A stretch of DNA of 64,000 nucleotides from Bogoriella caseilytica (GCF_003752405.1 NZ_RKHK01000001.1:3100001-3164000); one strand, 5' to 3'. Shown: positions 16,761-26,095, counted from the stretch's first letter. Notes: generated by a model from the sequence alone, not told the origin. Made by a program: numbers and translations.

Positions 16761-19103
16761 ATGACCTCTGCCGCTGAGCGTTACGCCGCCTTCCGCGCCC
16801 GCCAGAAGGAGGAGGCCACCGAACTGTCCGTCTTCCGGCGGCAACTGGACTTTGAGCTCGATGACTTCCAGGTCCGTGGCTGCCGGGCCGTGGAGGACGG
16901 TCACGCCGTCCTCGTGGCCGCACCCACCGGGGCGGGCAAGACCGTAGTGGGGGAGTTCGCCGTCCACCTCGCGCTGGCCGGTGACTACAAGGCCTTCTAC
17001 ACCACCCCGATCAAGGCACTGAGTAACCAGAAGTACCTCGATCTGGTCGCTGCACACGGCAAACACAACGTTGGCCTGCTCACCGGTGACACCTCGATCA
17101 ACGGCGAGGCCCCGGTGGTGGTGATGACCACCGAGGTGTTGCGCAACATGATTTACGCCGACTCACCCACTCTCGAACGGCTGCGCTACGTGGTCATGGA
17201 CGAGGTGCATTACCTCGCGGACCGTTTCCGCGGCCCGGTGTGGGAAGAGATCATCATCCATCTCGCCGAGAACGTGCAGCTGGTGGCGCTCTCTGCCACG
17301 GTCTCCAACGCCGAGGAGTTCGGCGACTGGCTGTCCGAGGTGCGCGGAGGCACCGACGTCGTGGTCTCCGAACGCCGGCCAGTGCCGTTGTGGCAGCACA
17401 TGATGGTGGGCACCCGGCTGCACCCGCTCTACGCGGCGCGGGCCGAGGCCGTCGGCGGTGAGGCAGGCCGAGGCGGTCACGATCTGGCCCTCAACCCGGA
17501 GCTGCTCGAAGCGATCCGGCAGACGCAGCGCACCGGGCGCAACACGCGCCGCGGCGGACGCAGCGGCGGGGCGAAGCAGCGCCATGAGCGCCGTTCACGA
17601 GATCGGCGCGAGGGGCGCGGACAGCGACCCCAGCTGGCGCCCCGGGTGCGTCCTGCGCCGCGGCCCATGGTGATCGAGCGCCTGGATCGCGAGAACCTGC
17701 TGCCGGCCATCGTGTTCGTGTTCTCCCGAGCCGGCTGCGAGGCCGCCGTGGCGCAGGCCGTGCGGACCGGCGTGCGTCTGACCACCGCCGAGGAGGGGGC
17801 ACGGATCCGCCAGGTGGTCGAGGAGGCCGTGAGCGGCGTGCCCCACCAGGACCTTGCCGTCCTCGGCTACGACATGTGGGCCCGCGCGCTGGAGTACGGC
17901 GTCGCGGCCCACCACGCCGGGTTGTTGCCGGTGTTCAAGGAGACCGTCGAGCAACTCTTCACCGCCGGGCTGGTCAAGGTTGTCTACGCCACCGAGACCT
18001 TGGCACTGGGCATCAACATGCCGGCGCGCTCCGTGGTCCTGGAGCAGCTCGTGAAGTGGAACGGGTCCGGCCATGTGCAGCTCACGCCGGGGGAGTACAC
18101 CCAGCTCACCGGCCGGGCGGGGCGGCGCGGCATCGACGTCGAAGGCCACGCCGTGGTGCTCTACAGCGACGAGATCGATCCGGCTGCGGTGGCCGGGCTC
18201 GCCTCCCGCCGCACCTATCCGCTGCGCTCGGCCTTCCACCCCACCTACAACATGGCCGTGAACCTGCTCGACTCCATGGGACGGATGCAGGCCCGCGAAG
18301 TGTTGGAGACCTCCTTCGCCCAGTTCCAGGCCGACCGCGGTGTGGTGGGACCGGCCCGCCAGGCCCGCAAACTGTCCGAGGCCATCGAAGGATATGCCCA
18401 AGCCATGCGCGAGTCCGGGGGGAAGACCCGGGAGCGGTGGGAACGCCGGTGGGAGAAGGCCGTTGACGAGCACGAACGGCTGCTCGCGCGCATCGAACGT
18501 AGTACCGGCACCATTGCGCAGGACTTCGACCGCATCTGCACGGTACTGGAGAGCTTGGGCTACGTCACCCCGGCCGGCGACGATCTCACGGTCACCGACG
18601 CCGGGCGCCAGCTCAGCCGCATCTATGCGGAGAAGGACCTCCTGCTCGCTGAGTGCCTGCGCGAGGGCATCTGGGACCAGCTCCAGGCGCCGCAGCTGGC
18701 CGCCCTGGTCTCCTCCGTGGTCTACGAGGCCCGCAACCCGGAGCCCCGCGGGCCGGGCCCCCTGCCGGGCGGGAAGCACGGGATCCTCGCTCAGGGCTTG
18801 CGCGCGACCACCAGACTGGCCGCGGAACTCGCCGACCTGGAACGCGCCTCTGGCGTGCCCGAGCGGGCCGCCGTCGACCCCGGGTTGGTGGCGGCCGTGC
18901 ATCAGTGGGCCGGTGGCGCTCCCTTGGCCGAGGTGCTCCAGATCGCTGAGCTGGGCGCGGGGGACTTTGTGCGTTGGTGCAAGCAGATCCTCGACGTGCT
19001 CGACCAGCTCGCCCGTGCCGCTGAAGGAGGGCCGCTGGCCGCTCGCGCGGAGGAAGCCACGGGGCTCGTGCGTCGCGGAGTCGTTGCCTGGTCGAGTGTC
19101 TGA
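16761..19103 (+). CDS. helY: Ski2-like DEAD/DEVH-box RNA helicase HelY, lacking the arch insertion
   Basis: 780 aa. RecA1 has APTGAGKT (54-61), TTPIKALSNQKY and DEVH (147-150). RecA2 has FSRAGCE, the HHAGLLPVFKE and TGRAGRRGID motifs. A basic Arg-rich linker lies between them, as usual in actinobacterial HelY. The C-terminal DSHCT domain is present (YAEKDLLLAECLREGIWDQL; FVRWCKQILDVLDQLARA). Family members are about 900-950 aa. Here the text runs from EAIEGYAQAMRESG straight into RWERRWEKAVDEHERLLARI, so the ~120-residue beta-barrel/arch segment normally between these blocks is absent without frameshift. Likely role: RNA unwinding in turnover or ribosome processing. Confidence 0.93.
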   Translation: MTSAAERYAAFRARQKEEATELSVFRRQLDFELDDFQVRGCRAVEDGHAVLVAAPTGAGKTVVGEFAVHLALAGDYKAFYTTPIKALSNQKYLDLVAAHGKHNVGLLTGDTSINGEAPVVVMTTEVLRNMIYADSPTLERLRYVVMDEVHYLADRFRGPVWEEIIIHLAENVQLVALSATVSNAEEFGDWLSEVRGGTDVVVSERRPVPLWQHMMVGTRLHPLYAARAEAVGGEAGRGGHDLALNPELLEAIRQTQRTGRNTRRGGRSGGAKQRHERRSRDRREGRGQRPQLAPRVRPAPRPMVIERLDRENLLPAIVFVFSRAGCEAAVAQAVRTGVRLTTAEEGARIRQVVEEAVSGVPHQDLAVLGYDMWARALEYGVAAHHAGLLPVFKETVEQLFTAGLVKVVYATETLALGINMPARSVVLEQLVKWNGSGHVQLTPGEYTQLTGRAGRRGIDVEGHAVVLYSDEIDPAAVAGLASRRTYPLRSAFHPTYNMAVNLLDSMGRMQAREVLETSFAQFQADRGVVGPARQARKLSEAIEGYAQAMRESGGKTRERWERRWEKAVDEHERLLARIERSTGTIAQDFDRICTVLESLGYVTPAGDDLTVTDAGRQLSRIYAEKDLLLAECLREGIWDQLQAPQLAALVSSVVYEARNPEPRGPGPLPGGKHGILAQGLRATTRLAAELADLERASGVPERAAVDPGLVAAVHQWAGGAPLAEVLQIAELGAGDFVRWCKQILDVLDQLARAAEGGPLAARAEEATGLVRRGVVAWSSV

Positions 19104-19498
19104 TTCTCTTACGTCACAGCAGTCTCGACACACCTGCGACACGCCGGATTTTTCCAAAAACTGACCGGTTCCCGGCGTGCCGCTGACCAGCGCATACGCC
19201 GCTGACCTGCGGTGTCAGGGACTTGTCGGCCAGGCACTGCGCGGACTACGTTCGTGCTCTGTTCCGCATTCGGATGTCTCCGCTTTCGTGCGGTGGCGCC
19301 CGTGTGGGACCCACGCGGCAAGGCCCGCGCGCTCGTTAGAAAACGCACCGGTGGTTGGCCACTGGTCGGACCGAGGGGCGCGCGGGCCTGTCAGCGTGTC
19401 AGGACGTCGTGCGTGGGCTCTCGGGTCGTCCGCTTGGCCGTGAGCGGTGCCGCATGCTGCGCCCCACTGTCCTCCACCTCGGCACGTAAGGTGGTCCG
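19104..19498. other. Intergenic region between helY and lnt
   Basis: About 395 bases. No frame has gene-like content or a credible start and no hairpin terminator stands out. An AT-rich spot (ATTTTTCCAAAAAC, 19148-19161) could hold promoter elements for the lnt-ppm1 operon. Confidence 0.5.
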
Positions 19499-21112
19499 GT
19501 GCCTGCAGCAAGCCCTCGTGGCCCCCGCGCCCCCGGGCGAGTTCTCAGCCTGGTGCTCGCACTGCTCGGCGGGGTCGTCACCGAAGCCGCCTTCCCGGAC
19601 CGATCGTGGTGGCCTCTGGCGTATGTGGGGGTCGCCCTGTTGGTCCTGGCGCTGCGGCGGGACTCGGTGCCGTGGGGGTACCTTCTTGCCTTCGCCTTCG
19701 GACTGACCTTCTTCCTCCCGCACGTGTGGTGGGCCACGGAGTCTGTCGGCGAACCGATCGGCTGGATCGCCCTGTCCATCGCACAGGCCGCGATGATGGG
19801 GCTGTTCGGGGCAGCGGCCGTGCTGGCCGGCCGTATCCGCATGGTGCGAGAGCAGCCCTGGCTGCACGTGCTGGTGCTCGCCGTGCTCTGGGTCGCAGTG
19901 GAGGCATTGCGCGGGCGCTGGCCCTTCGGTGGCCTGCCCTGGGGCGCCCTCGCGTTCTCGCAGACCGAGGCCCCTCTGCTCCGGCTGGCCTCCGTGGGCT
20001 CTACGCCCGTGGTCTCTGCCGCCGTGGTCATCGCCGGTGCAGCACTCGCGATGACCGTGGTCTCGATTCGCAGGCTCCGCTTCGGGGGAGCGACGGTACT
20101 GCTGCTCCTCGCCGCCGGCGTGGTGTTCGGCCCGTGGCTGGTGCCGTTGCCCTCGCAAGCAGAAACGGGTTCCCTGCGCCTCGCCGCCATCCAGGGGAAT
20201 GTGCCTCGCGAACGCGGCGCGGTGTGGTCCGACGCCGGCGAGGTCACCGGCAACCACCTGGCAGGCACGGAGGACCTGGTGGCACGGGTGGACGAGGGCG
20301 CTATCGACGTCGTGCTGTGGCCGGAAAGCTCCGCGGACATCGACCCTCGTACTGACCCGGAGATTGCGGCGATGGTCGAACAGGCCGCTCAGGCGGTCGG
20401 AGCGCCCATGCTGCTGGGCACGCAGAGCTTCCTGGACCACCCGGACATCCCCGGCCAGCGTGCGCGGTACAACGAGATCATCTTGTGGGAGGCCGGGACC
20501 GGCCCGGTGGAAGGCGCCGTGTACGCGAAACAGCGCCCGGTGCCCTTCGGTGAGTACATGCCCTACCGCGACTTCTTCCGCATGTTCACCGAACAGGTGG
20601 ATCGTGTGGTGGTCGACATGCTGCCCGGCGATGGCCCGGCGATGATGCCGGTGCCGATCGAGCGGCTCGAGCGCGAGGTGCGGTTCGGGGTGGCGATCTG
20701 CTTCGAGGTCGCCTACGACGGCGTGGTCCGCGAAGGCGTGCAGACCGGTGGCGAACTGATCATCGTCCCCACGAACAACTCGTCTTTCGGGGACACCGAT
20801 CTCTCGGACCAGCAGCTGGCCATGTCGCGCTTCCGCGCCGTCGAGCATGGCCGCGCGGTGGTGCAGATCTCGACCATGGGCCTGAGTGCGGTGGTCACCC
20901 CGAACGGCGTCTACCAGTCCCGGACCGGGCATTGGACGGCCGAGCAGATGCTGGAGACCGTTCCGCTGCGCACGTCCCACACGCTGGCCACCACACTGGG
21001 GGCCGCGCCCGTGGCAGCCTTCGCCGGCGTCGCCGTGCTGGTGGTGGTGGCGGGCGCGGCGCAGACCGTCTCGGACCGCCGCGCGCGCCGGCGCCGGCCG
21101 GGAGCGAAGTGA
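19499..21112 (+). CDS. lnt: Apolipoprotein N-acyltransferase
   Basis: 537 aa. Six to eight N-terminal membrane helices, a periplasmic nitrilase-fold domain and a last C-terminal helix. The catalytic triad is visible: Glu in LWPESSADID, Lys in AKQRPVPFGEYMPYRDFF and Cys in VAICFEVAYDGV. It adds the third acyl chain to lipoproteins, such as the two SBPs in this window. GTG 19499. The stop overlaps the ppm1 start. In mycobacteria the two activities are fused (Ppm1); here they are separate coupled genes. Confidence 0.93.
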   Translation: MPAASPRGPRAPGRVLSLVLALLGGVVTEAAFPDRSWWPLAYVGVALLVLALRRDSVPWGYLLAFAFGLTFFLPHVWWATESVGEPIGWIALSIAQAAMMGLFGAAAVLAGRIRMVREQPWLHVLVLAVLWVAVEALRGRWPFGGLPWGALAFSQTEAPLLRLASVGSTPVVSAAVVIAGAALAMTVVSIRRLRFGGATVLLLLAAGVVFGPWLVPLPSQAETGSLRLAAIQGNVPRERGAVWSDAGEVTGNHLAGTEDLVARVDEGAIDVVLWPESSADIDPRTDPEIAAMVEQAAQAVGAPMLLGTQSFLDHPDIPGQRARYNEIILWEAGTGPVEGAVYAKQRPVPFGEYMPYRDFFRMFTEQVDRVVVDMLPGDGPAMMPVPIERLEREVRFGVAICFEVAYDGVVREGVQTGGELIIVPTNNSSFGDTDLSDQQLAMSRFRAVEHGRAVVQISTMGLSAVVTPNGVYQSRTGHWTAEQMLETVPLRTSHTLATTLGAAPVAAFAGVAVLVVVAGAAQTVSDRRARRRRPGAK

Positions 21113-21894
21113 GCTCGTCGTTGAGCCAGAGTCACACCCTCGTCATCGTGCCCACTTACAACGAGTCGGAGTCTCTGCCGGTACTGATGGGTGCCGTCCG
21201 CGAGCAGGTCCCCGAGGTCGATCTGCTGGTGGTCGACGACGCCAGCCCGGACGGCACCGGAGATCTGGCCGCCGGATTCGCGCGGTCCGATAGCGCCGTC
21301 CATGTGCTGCATCGGCCCGGCAAGGAGGGCATCGGCCGTGCCTATCTCGCCGGCTTCGCCTGGGCCGTGGAGCGCGGCTACCGCTGGATCGTGGAGATGG
21401 ATGCGGACGGCTCGCACCGTGCGGAGGACCTGGGCGCGCTCTTGTCACGCGCCCAGGACAGCGACGCTCCGGATCTCGTGCTCGGTTCACGCTGGATACC
21501 CGGGGGAGCGGTGCAGGGATGGCCCCGGCGACGCGAGCTGCTCTCGCGTGGCGGCAACCTCTGGGTGCGCGGGGCACTCGGGATCAGCGTCCACGACGCC
21601 ACGGGCGGCTTCCGGGTCTACCGGGCCGAGGCACTCGAGCAGCTGGACCTCAGTGCAGTGCAGTCGCAGGGGTACTGCTTCCAGGTCGATATGGCGTGGC
21701 GGATCGAGCGAGCCGGGGGCACCGTGGTGGAGGTGCCGATCACCTTCGTAGAGCGACGGGAAGGTCAGTCCAAGATGAGCCGTGCGATTGTCGCCGAGGC
21801 ACTGTGGCGCACCACGGCCTGGGGCGCCCGGCACCGGGCGCGCCAGCTGGCCGGCCTCTTCCGCCGGCGCCGGGACGCCAGGACCACCGGCTGA
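21109..21894 (+). CDS. ppm1: Polyprenol-phosphate mannosyltransferase (GT2)
   Basis: 261-aa GT-A glycosyltransferase. Motifs: VIVPTYNESESLPVL, VVDDASPDGTGDLA (first DxD region), VEMDADGSHRAEDLG and the C-terminal FVERREGQSKMS typical of dolichol/polyprenol-phosphate-mannose synthases. It makes polyprenyl-phosphate-mannose for lipoglycans and protein mannosylation. GTG 21109 overlaps the lnt stop, giving a coupled lnt-ppm1 pair. The last codons (ACCACCGGCTGA) are the first copy of a degenerate tandem repeat running past the gene. Confidence 0.93.
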   Translation: MSSSLSQSHTLVIVPTYNESESLPVLMGAVREQVPEVDLLVVDDASPDGTGDLAAGFARSDSAVHVLHRPGKEGIGRAYLAGFAWAVERGYRWIVEMDADGSHRAEDLGALLSRAQDSDAPDLVLGSRWIPGGAVQGWPRRRELLSRGGNLWVRGALGISVHDATGGFRVYRAEALEQLDLSAVQSQGYCFQVDMAWRIERAGGTVVEVPITFVERREGQSKMSRAIVAEALWRTTAWGARHRARQLAGLFRRRRDARTTG

Positions 21895-21947
21895 GATTCA
21901 GGTACCCACCGGCCGAGAACCACGAACCCACCGGCTGTGAACCACGA
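21882..21947. repeat. 22-bp tandem repeat including the ppm1 stop codon
   Basis: Two near-identical 22-bp units, ACCCACCGGCCGAGAACCACGA (shown as 21904-21925) and its neighbour at 21926-21947, differ at two positions. A third, more diverged unit at 21883-21903 is the 3' end of ppm1 with its TGA. It directly precedes the terminator. Confidence 0.8.
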
Positions 21948-21979
21948 AGGCCCCCGATCCGGCTGGATCGGGGGCCTTC
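21946..21979. terminator. Bidirectional terminator between ppm1 and rbpA
   Basis: Perfect 15-bp stem GAAGGCCCCCGATCC / GGATCGGGGGCCTTC with a 4-nt loop (GGCT), placed between two convergent genes. It has the A/T edge pairs expected of a two-way terminator. Confidence 0.85.
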
Positions 21980-21988
21980 GACGATGGA

Positions 21989-22345
21989 TCAGGCGCTGCG
22001 GCGACCGCGCAGCTCACCGGACCGGAGCAGCTCGAGACGCTCCTCGAGCAGCGATTCAAGCTCGGGCACGGAGCGGCGCTCGAGCAGCATGTCCCAGTGG
22101 GTGCGCGGAGGCTTAATGGGCTTCTTCGGCTCGGGCTTGCTGGCGTCCTTCAGCAGCGCCTCCTTGCCGCAGACCTTGCACTCCCAGACCGGGGGCAGTT
22201 CGGCGTCCACCGAAAAGGGCAGCTCGAAGCTGTGCTCATCCGGGCAGCTGTAATACGCCATCATCCGTGGCGCGAAGTCCACACCGTCCTCGGATTCGAG
22301 GCTGTTTGCGCCGATCTTCATACCGCGCAGCGATCGTTCCGCCAT
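21989..22345 (-). CDS. rbpA: RNA polymerase-binding protein RbpA
   Basis: 118 aa. N-terminal tail (AERSLRGMKIGANSLESEDG), a core domain with paired cysteines (YYSCPDEHSFELPF; WECKVCGKEALL), a basic linker (PKKPIKPPRTHWDML) and a C-terminal sigma-interacting helix (ERRSVPELESLLEERLELLR). It stabilises open complexes of the principal sigma factor holoenzyme in actinobacteria. ATG 22345 is chosen because AAGGAG lies seven bases upstream; the ATG two codons earlier is too close to it. Confidence 0.97.
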   Translation of the reverse strand: MAERSLRGMKIGANSLESEDGVDFAPRMMAYYSCPDEHSFELPFSVDAELPPVWECKVCGKEALLKDASKPEPKKPIKPPRTHWDMLLERRSVPELESLLEERLELLRSGELRGRRSA

Positions 22346-22579
22346 GAGCATCTCCTTCGCTCGTTGATGGTGCTGACCGCGGGCACTGACGCACCCACGG
22401 CACCTGGTGGTGTGACGGCGGCCGGCCAGACCAGCGCCATCCCACCTACTTAGCTACTCCCCATAACAACGCCCTACGGTGTGCTGATGTTCCCGATCAG
22501 CAGCCCGGAAGTGTGACTTCAGCCCAAATGAGGTCGCGCTTCCGATCCTGTGGCGGTGGGGATCGTTACGGTGGCTTCC

Positions 22580-23461
22580 ATGACCCAGCATCCTGAGGCG
22601 AGAAGGCCAACAGCGGACCAGCCTCCCACACCTGGTGCTCCCCGATGGGTGCTGGCTGCCGTGGTGTTGCTCGCACTCTCGAGCTGGTACGCACTCCGTG
22701 GCATCTTCTTCTCGGTCGAACGCGTCGTGACCCCGCTGGCACAGGGGGTGGTGGAGCACACCGCCGTGCTCGATCTGTTCTCGGGCCTCACGGTGGCGGC
22801 TATGCCTGGAACGGCAGCCCTGCTGGCCGGCGCGGCCATGATGGGCTCGCCGCTCTTCGCCCGGATCGCCGGGATGATCGGCCTGGCACAGACGGCCGGC
22901 GCGCTCATCGTGCTGACGCTCATGGCGGTCAGTGGTGCGGGGGTCTTCGTGGTCTCCGGCGCGGCTGCCGCCATCCTGCTCCTGCCAGTGGCGGCGATGG
23001 TACTCATCCAGGGCCTGTCCGACGACGCAGCGCCTCCTTCGGGGGCACCTGTGGCGGTCGCGTCCCTCGCGGCCCTGAGCGCCCTGACCTTCGGCGTGGC
23101 ACCGGTGGTGATCATGCTGGCCGACTCGATGCTCTTCTCCCCGGTCCGTGATGTTCTCGCGGCGCTGGTGTTCTCGGCTCTGGCCACCAGCCTGCCCGTG
23201 GTCGCCGCCTGCATGGTGGCGAGCAAGGCCAGGTCGGCGCGCTGGGCCAGTGCGGTGATCGCCGGGGCCTGCGCGCTGCTCGCCGCGGTGAACGCCCTCA
23301 CCGTGGTGGCGACGCTGGGCGCCATGTCGCACACGCCCTCCACCTACGATGTGACGTTCATGGTGCTCACGCCGGTCACTCTCGGTGCGGCGGCCGTGTG
23401 TGCGGTGTTCGCGGCGCGTTCCCGGCAGGACCCTCAGACAGTGGCGACCACGTCGGACTGA
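22580..23461 (+). CDS. Multi-pass membrane protein, hypothetical
   Basis: About 293 aa from ATG 22580 with roughly eight hydrophobic helices and short loops (for example WVLAAVVLLALSSWYALRGI, ALIVLTLMAVSGAGVFVVSG). No family signature or charged catalytic motif was recognised. It is transcribed away from rbpA. An upstream in-frame GTG at 22550 is possible but adds only ten residues. Confidence 0.75.
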   Translation: MTQHPEARRPTADQPPTPGAPRWVLAAVVLLALSSWYALRGIFFSVERVVTPLAQGVVEHTAVLDLFSGLTVAAMPGTAALLAGAAMMGSPLFARIAGMIGLAQTAGALIVLTLMAVSGAGVFVVSGAAAAILLLPVAAMVLIQGLSDDAAPPSGAPVAVASLAALSALTFGVAPVVIMLADSMLFSPVRDVLAALVFSALATSLPVVAACMVASKARSARWASAVIAGACALLAAVNALTVVATLGAMSHTPSTYDVTFMVLTPVTLGAAAVCAVFAARSRQDPQTVATTSD

Positions 23462-23469
23462 CTGGTCGC

Positions 23470-23489
23470 GGCGCCGGCGCCGGCGCCGG
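23470..23489. repeat. GGCGCC-type microsatellite between convergent genes
   Basis: Three tandem GGCGCC/GCGCCG units lie between the stop codons of the membrane protein and the aldo/keto reductase, in a gap of only 30 bases. Confidence 0.8.
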
Positions 23490-23491
23490 CC

Positions 23492-24538
23492 CTAGAGGTC
23501 CGAGGATCGAGGCGCCCAGATGTTCAGGCCACCTTCGTCTGCGTACTCGTCGATCCGCGTGAGCTCATCCTGGGTGAAGTCCAGGTGCTGCGTTGCGGCC
23601 ACGGTGTCCTCGAGCTGACCCACGGAGGATGCCCCCACCAGTGCCGAGGTGACACGTTCATCGCGCAGCACCCACGCGACGGCCATCTGCGCCAAGGTCT
23701 GGCCGCGCTGCTGGGCGATCTCGTTGAGCGCGCGCACCTTGGCGATGTTCTCCTCCTTGAGGTGATCCTCGCGGAACGAGGGTGCGCCGCGGCCGGCGCG
23801 AGATCCAGCCGGCACTCCATCGAGATACTTGTCGGTGAGGAGACCCTGCGCCAGGGGCGAGAAGACCACGGCGCCCATACCGGCATCCCCCAGCACGTCG
23901 AGCAACGATTCCCCGGAGTCATCGGGGCGCTCGATCCAGCGGTTCAGCAGGGAGTAGGACGGCTGGTGCACGAGGAGATCCAGGCCGATCTCCGCGGCGA
24001 TGGCCAGCGCCTCGCGCGTGCGGGTGGCCGAGTAGGAGGAGATGCCCGCGTACAGGGCTCGGCCGGACTCCACCGCCGTGCGCAGGGCGCCGAGCGTTTC
24101 CCGCAGGGGAGTGGTGGGGTCGAAGCGGTGGCTGTAGAAGATGTCGACATACTCCACTCCGAGCCGCTTCAGCGAGGCATCCAAGGAGGCGAGAAGATAC
24201 TTGCGGGAGCCGCCGTTGCCGTAATGACCAGGCCACATGTCGTATCCGGCCTTGGTGGTGATCACCAGCTCGTCGCGCAGCCCGGCAAGGTCCTCACGCA
24301 GGATCTGACCGAAGTTCGTCTCGGCCGAGCCGGGGGGCGGGCCGTAATTGTTCGCCAGGTCGATCTGAGTGATGCCCAGATCGATGGCGCGGGTGACGAT
24401 CTCTCGCTGGGTGGCGAGCCGGTCGAACTCGCCGAAGTTGTGCCACAGGCCCAGGGAGATCACGGGGAGATCCAGGCCGCTACGGCCACAGCGGCGAACG
24501 GGCAGGCGGTCGTACCGATCAGGGGCGGGGGTGTGCAT
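23492..24538 (-). CDS. Aldo/keto reductase (YghZ / Kv-beta-like)
   Basis: 348 aa, TIM-barrel NADPH reductase. Seen: LGLWHNFGEF..., the catalytic-region IDLANNYGPPPGSAE (Asp and Tyr), TKAGYDMWPGHYGNGGSRKY (Lys and the YghZ-specific loop), DIFYSHRFDPTTPL (His) and the cofactor loop ALVGASSVGQLED. YghZ relatives reduce L-glyceraldehyde 3-phosphate and methylglyoxal. ATG 24538. Confidence 0.92.
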   Translation of the reverse strand: MHTPAPDRYDRLPVRRCGRSGLDLPVISLGLWHNFGEFDRLATQREIVTRAIDLGITQIDLANNYGPPPGSAETNFGQILREDLAGLRDELVITTKAGYDMWPGHYGNGGSRKYLLASLDASLKRLGVEYVDIFYSHRFDPTTPLRETLGALRTAVESGRALYAGISSYSATRTREALAIAAEIGLDLLVHQPSYSLLNRWIERPDDSGESLLDVLGDAGMGAVVFSPLAQGLLTDKYLDGVPAGSRAGRGAPSFREDHLKEENIAKVRALNEIAQQRGQTLAQMAVAWVLRDERVTSALVGASSVGQLEDTVAATQHLDFTQDELTRIDEYADEGGLNIWAPRSSDL

Positions 24539-24575
24539 CCTCGCAGCCTATCGCCGGGCTGCGTGTGCTTCGGCG

Positions 24576-24613
24576 CGAGCACGGCGCGCGGGCGCAAGCA
24601 CGGCGCGCGGGCG
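24576..24613. repeat. 19-bp tandem duplication
   Basis: Two adjacent 19-bp units, CGAGCACGGCGCGCGGGCG and CAAGCACGGCGCGCGGGCG, one mismatch apart, lie in the divergent promoter gap between the aldo/keto reductase and the next gene. Confidence 0.85.
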
Positions 24614-24659
24614 CTACCCTCGGCGTGACGTGGCAGGTCGAGCGAAGGGGGAGCAGCGT

Positions 24660-25373
24660 ATGGATTCGCCCGCGATGTGGCTCTTCATTGCAGTCGCCGC
24701 GGTGGCCCTGCTTGTCCCTGGGCTGGTGGCCGTGGGCCTGATCGTCCTGGTGGCGCTCCGTGGTCGGCGCACTCCTCGCGCCGTCCGGGAGAGATACCGG
24801 CACATGGAGCAGTGGGCGCGATCTGTGGGCTGGCGCTACTGCGGAACGTGCACGTGGCACGAGACGCTCCGCGGCGGCCCGTTCACCGATCCTGAGAACC
24901 TTGGTCATGCGGGGACCGCGCCGCGCTCGGACGGCGCAGCCCGGGGTACTTTCGGCTCCTTCGATGCGGCGGCGTGGGACTACAGTGAGCGATACAAGAG
25001 TGACGCGCGGCCCCGGCGCCGCTGGCACATCGTGGCCATCACGCTGCCTGCGGCTCTCCCGCCGATGGAGATGCGTCAGGCTCCCACCGATCCGCGGCCA
25101 GGGATGTCCTTCGAGGACGAGGAGTTCAATGCCTCGTGGCGGGTCACCGCGAGGGATCCCCGTACGGCCTACGGCATCGCCAACCCGCAGATGATCGAAC
25201 GCCTCAAGCGCGCGGACACGCAGGGCTGCAATCTCCTGATTCACGGCAATCAGCTGGTGCTCTGGCGCGAGGGTCTTATCGATCCGCCCTCCACCGAGCG
25301 GGCGCTGCGATTGCTCGTCGAACTCTTCGCCCTGATTCCCCGGCACGTGTGGGACGACGCGAACACACGCTGA
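24660..25373 (+). CDS. Single-pass membrane protein, hypothetical
   Basis: 237 aa. N-terminal membrane helix (MWLFIAVAAVALLVPGLVAV) plus a basic stop-transfer (RGRRTPRAVRERYRHMEQWA), then a cytoplasmic domain with a DYSERYKSDARPRRRWHIVA segment. This resembles soluble domains of actinobacterial DUF3137-like proteins, though that is only suggestive. Start ATG 24660 after AAGGGGGA. It is followed after 26 bases by the pentapeptide-repeat gene. Confidence 0.75.
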   Translation: MDSPAMWLFIAVAAVALLVPGLVAVGLIVLVALRGRRTPRAVRERYRHMEQWARSVGWRYCGTCTWHETLRGGPFTDPENLGHAGTAPRSDGAARGTFGSFDAAAWDYSERYKSDARPRRRWHIVAITLPAALPPMEMRQAPTDPRPGMSFEDEEFNASWRVTARDPRTAYGIANPQMIERLKRADTQGCNLLIHGNQLVLWREGLIDPPSTERALRLLVELFALIPRHVWDDANTR

Positions 25374-25399
25374 CAGTGGTCACTGTTAGCGTCCCGGAC

Positions 25400-26074
25400 A
25401 TGGCCGATCAGCGCAGTGACCAGCCCGCAGCCCCGCAGGTCGAGACCCCCCGGCTCGAGCAGCTCACACCCGGGGTGAGCGGTGATCTGAGCGTCGATGA
25501 CGACGACCTGGAGAACCTGCACTTCCGGGATCTGAGTTTCGAGACGTTGCGGCTGGCGCCGAATCGCATCTTGGACGGCATCCACATCGATGGGCTGCGC
25601 GTGGGCCACTGGGAGTCTCTCGGGGCTCGACTGGTGGAGTCGATACTCGAGCGGGTGGAGGCGCCGGGCGTGCACGGGCCGCGCTCACAGTTCACCGATG
25701 TCGAGATCCGGCAGTCTCGTCTCGGATCGGCTGAGCTCTACGAAGCCGACTGGCGCTCGGTGCACTTCGTCGACTGCAAGATCGGTTTCCTGAACCTGCG
25801 CGGCGCGCAGCTACGCGATGTCGCCTTCACCGATTGCACTATCGATGACCTCGACGTCATGGGCGCCACCGCCGCCCGCGTGGACTTCACCGGCACGAGG
25901 ATCGGGCGGCTGGACGTGCACGGTGCCACCTTGTCCGATGTAGACCTGAGGGGCGCGGAGCTGCATGAGATCGTGAACCTTGCCGGATTGGCGGGTGTGA
26001 CCATCTCCCACGCCCAGTTGTTGCTGCTCGCGCCATTACTGGCCAGTCACCTCGGCCTCAGGGTGGTGGAGTAG
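25400..26074 (+). CDS. Pentapeptide-repeat protein
   Basis: 224 aa. From about residue 95 it shows imperfect A(D/N)Lxx-type five-residue periodicity (VEIRQSRLGSAELYEADW; LNLRGAQLRDVAF; VDFTGTRIGRLDVHGATLSD; VDLRGAELHEI), which folds into a right-handed quadrilateral helix. The ~90-residue N-terminal part also shows weak beta-helix spacing (LENLHFRDLSFETLRL). Some relatives protect gyrase (Qnr/MfpA); that role cannot be claimed here. ATG 25400. Confidence 0.85.
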   Translation: MADQRSDQPAAPQVETPRLEQLTPGVSGDLSVDDDDLENLHFRDLSFETLRLAPNRILDGIHIDGLRVGHWESLGARLVESILERVEAPGVHGPRSQFTDVEIRQSRLGSAELYEADWRSVHFVDCKIGFLNLRGAQLRDVAFTDCTIDDLDVMGATAARVDFTGTRIGRLDVHGATLSDVDLRGAELHEIVNLAGLAGVTISHAQLLLLAPLLASHLGLRVVE

Positions 26075-26095
26075 AAGATCGTGACGCTTCCGTCG

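Noticed and set aside
17458-17680. Arg-rich stretch inside helY as a frameshift
   Set aside because: A basic linker between the two RecA domains is normal in actinobacterial HelY.
19177-19706. Possible genes in the helY-lnt gap
   Set aside because: Frames there have Arg/Cys/Ser-rich random composition and no start signal.
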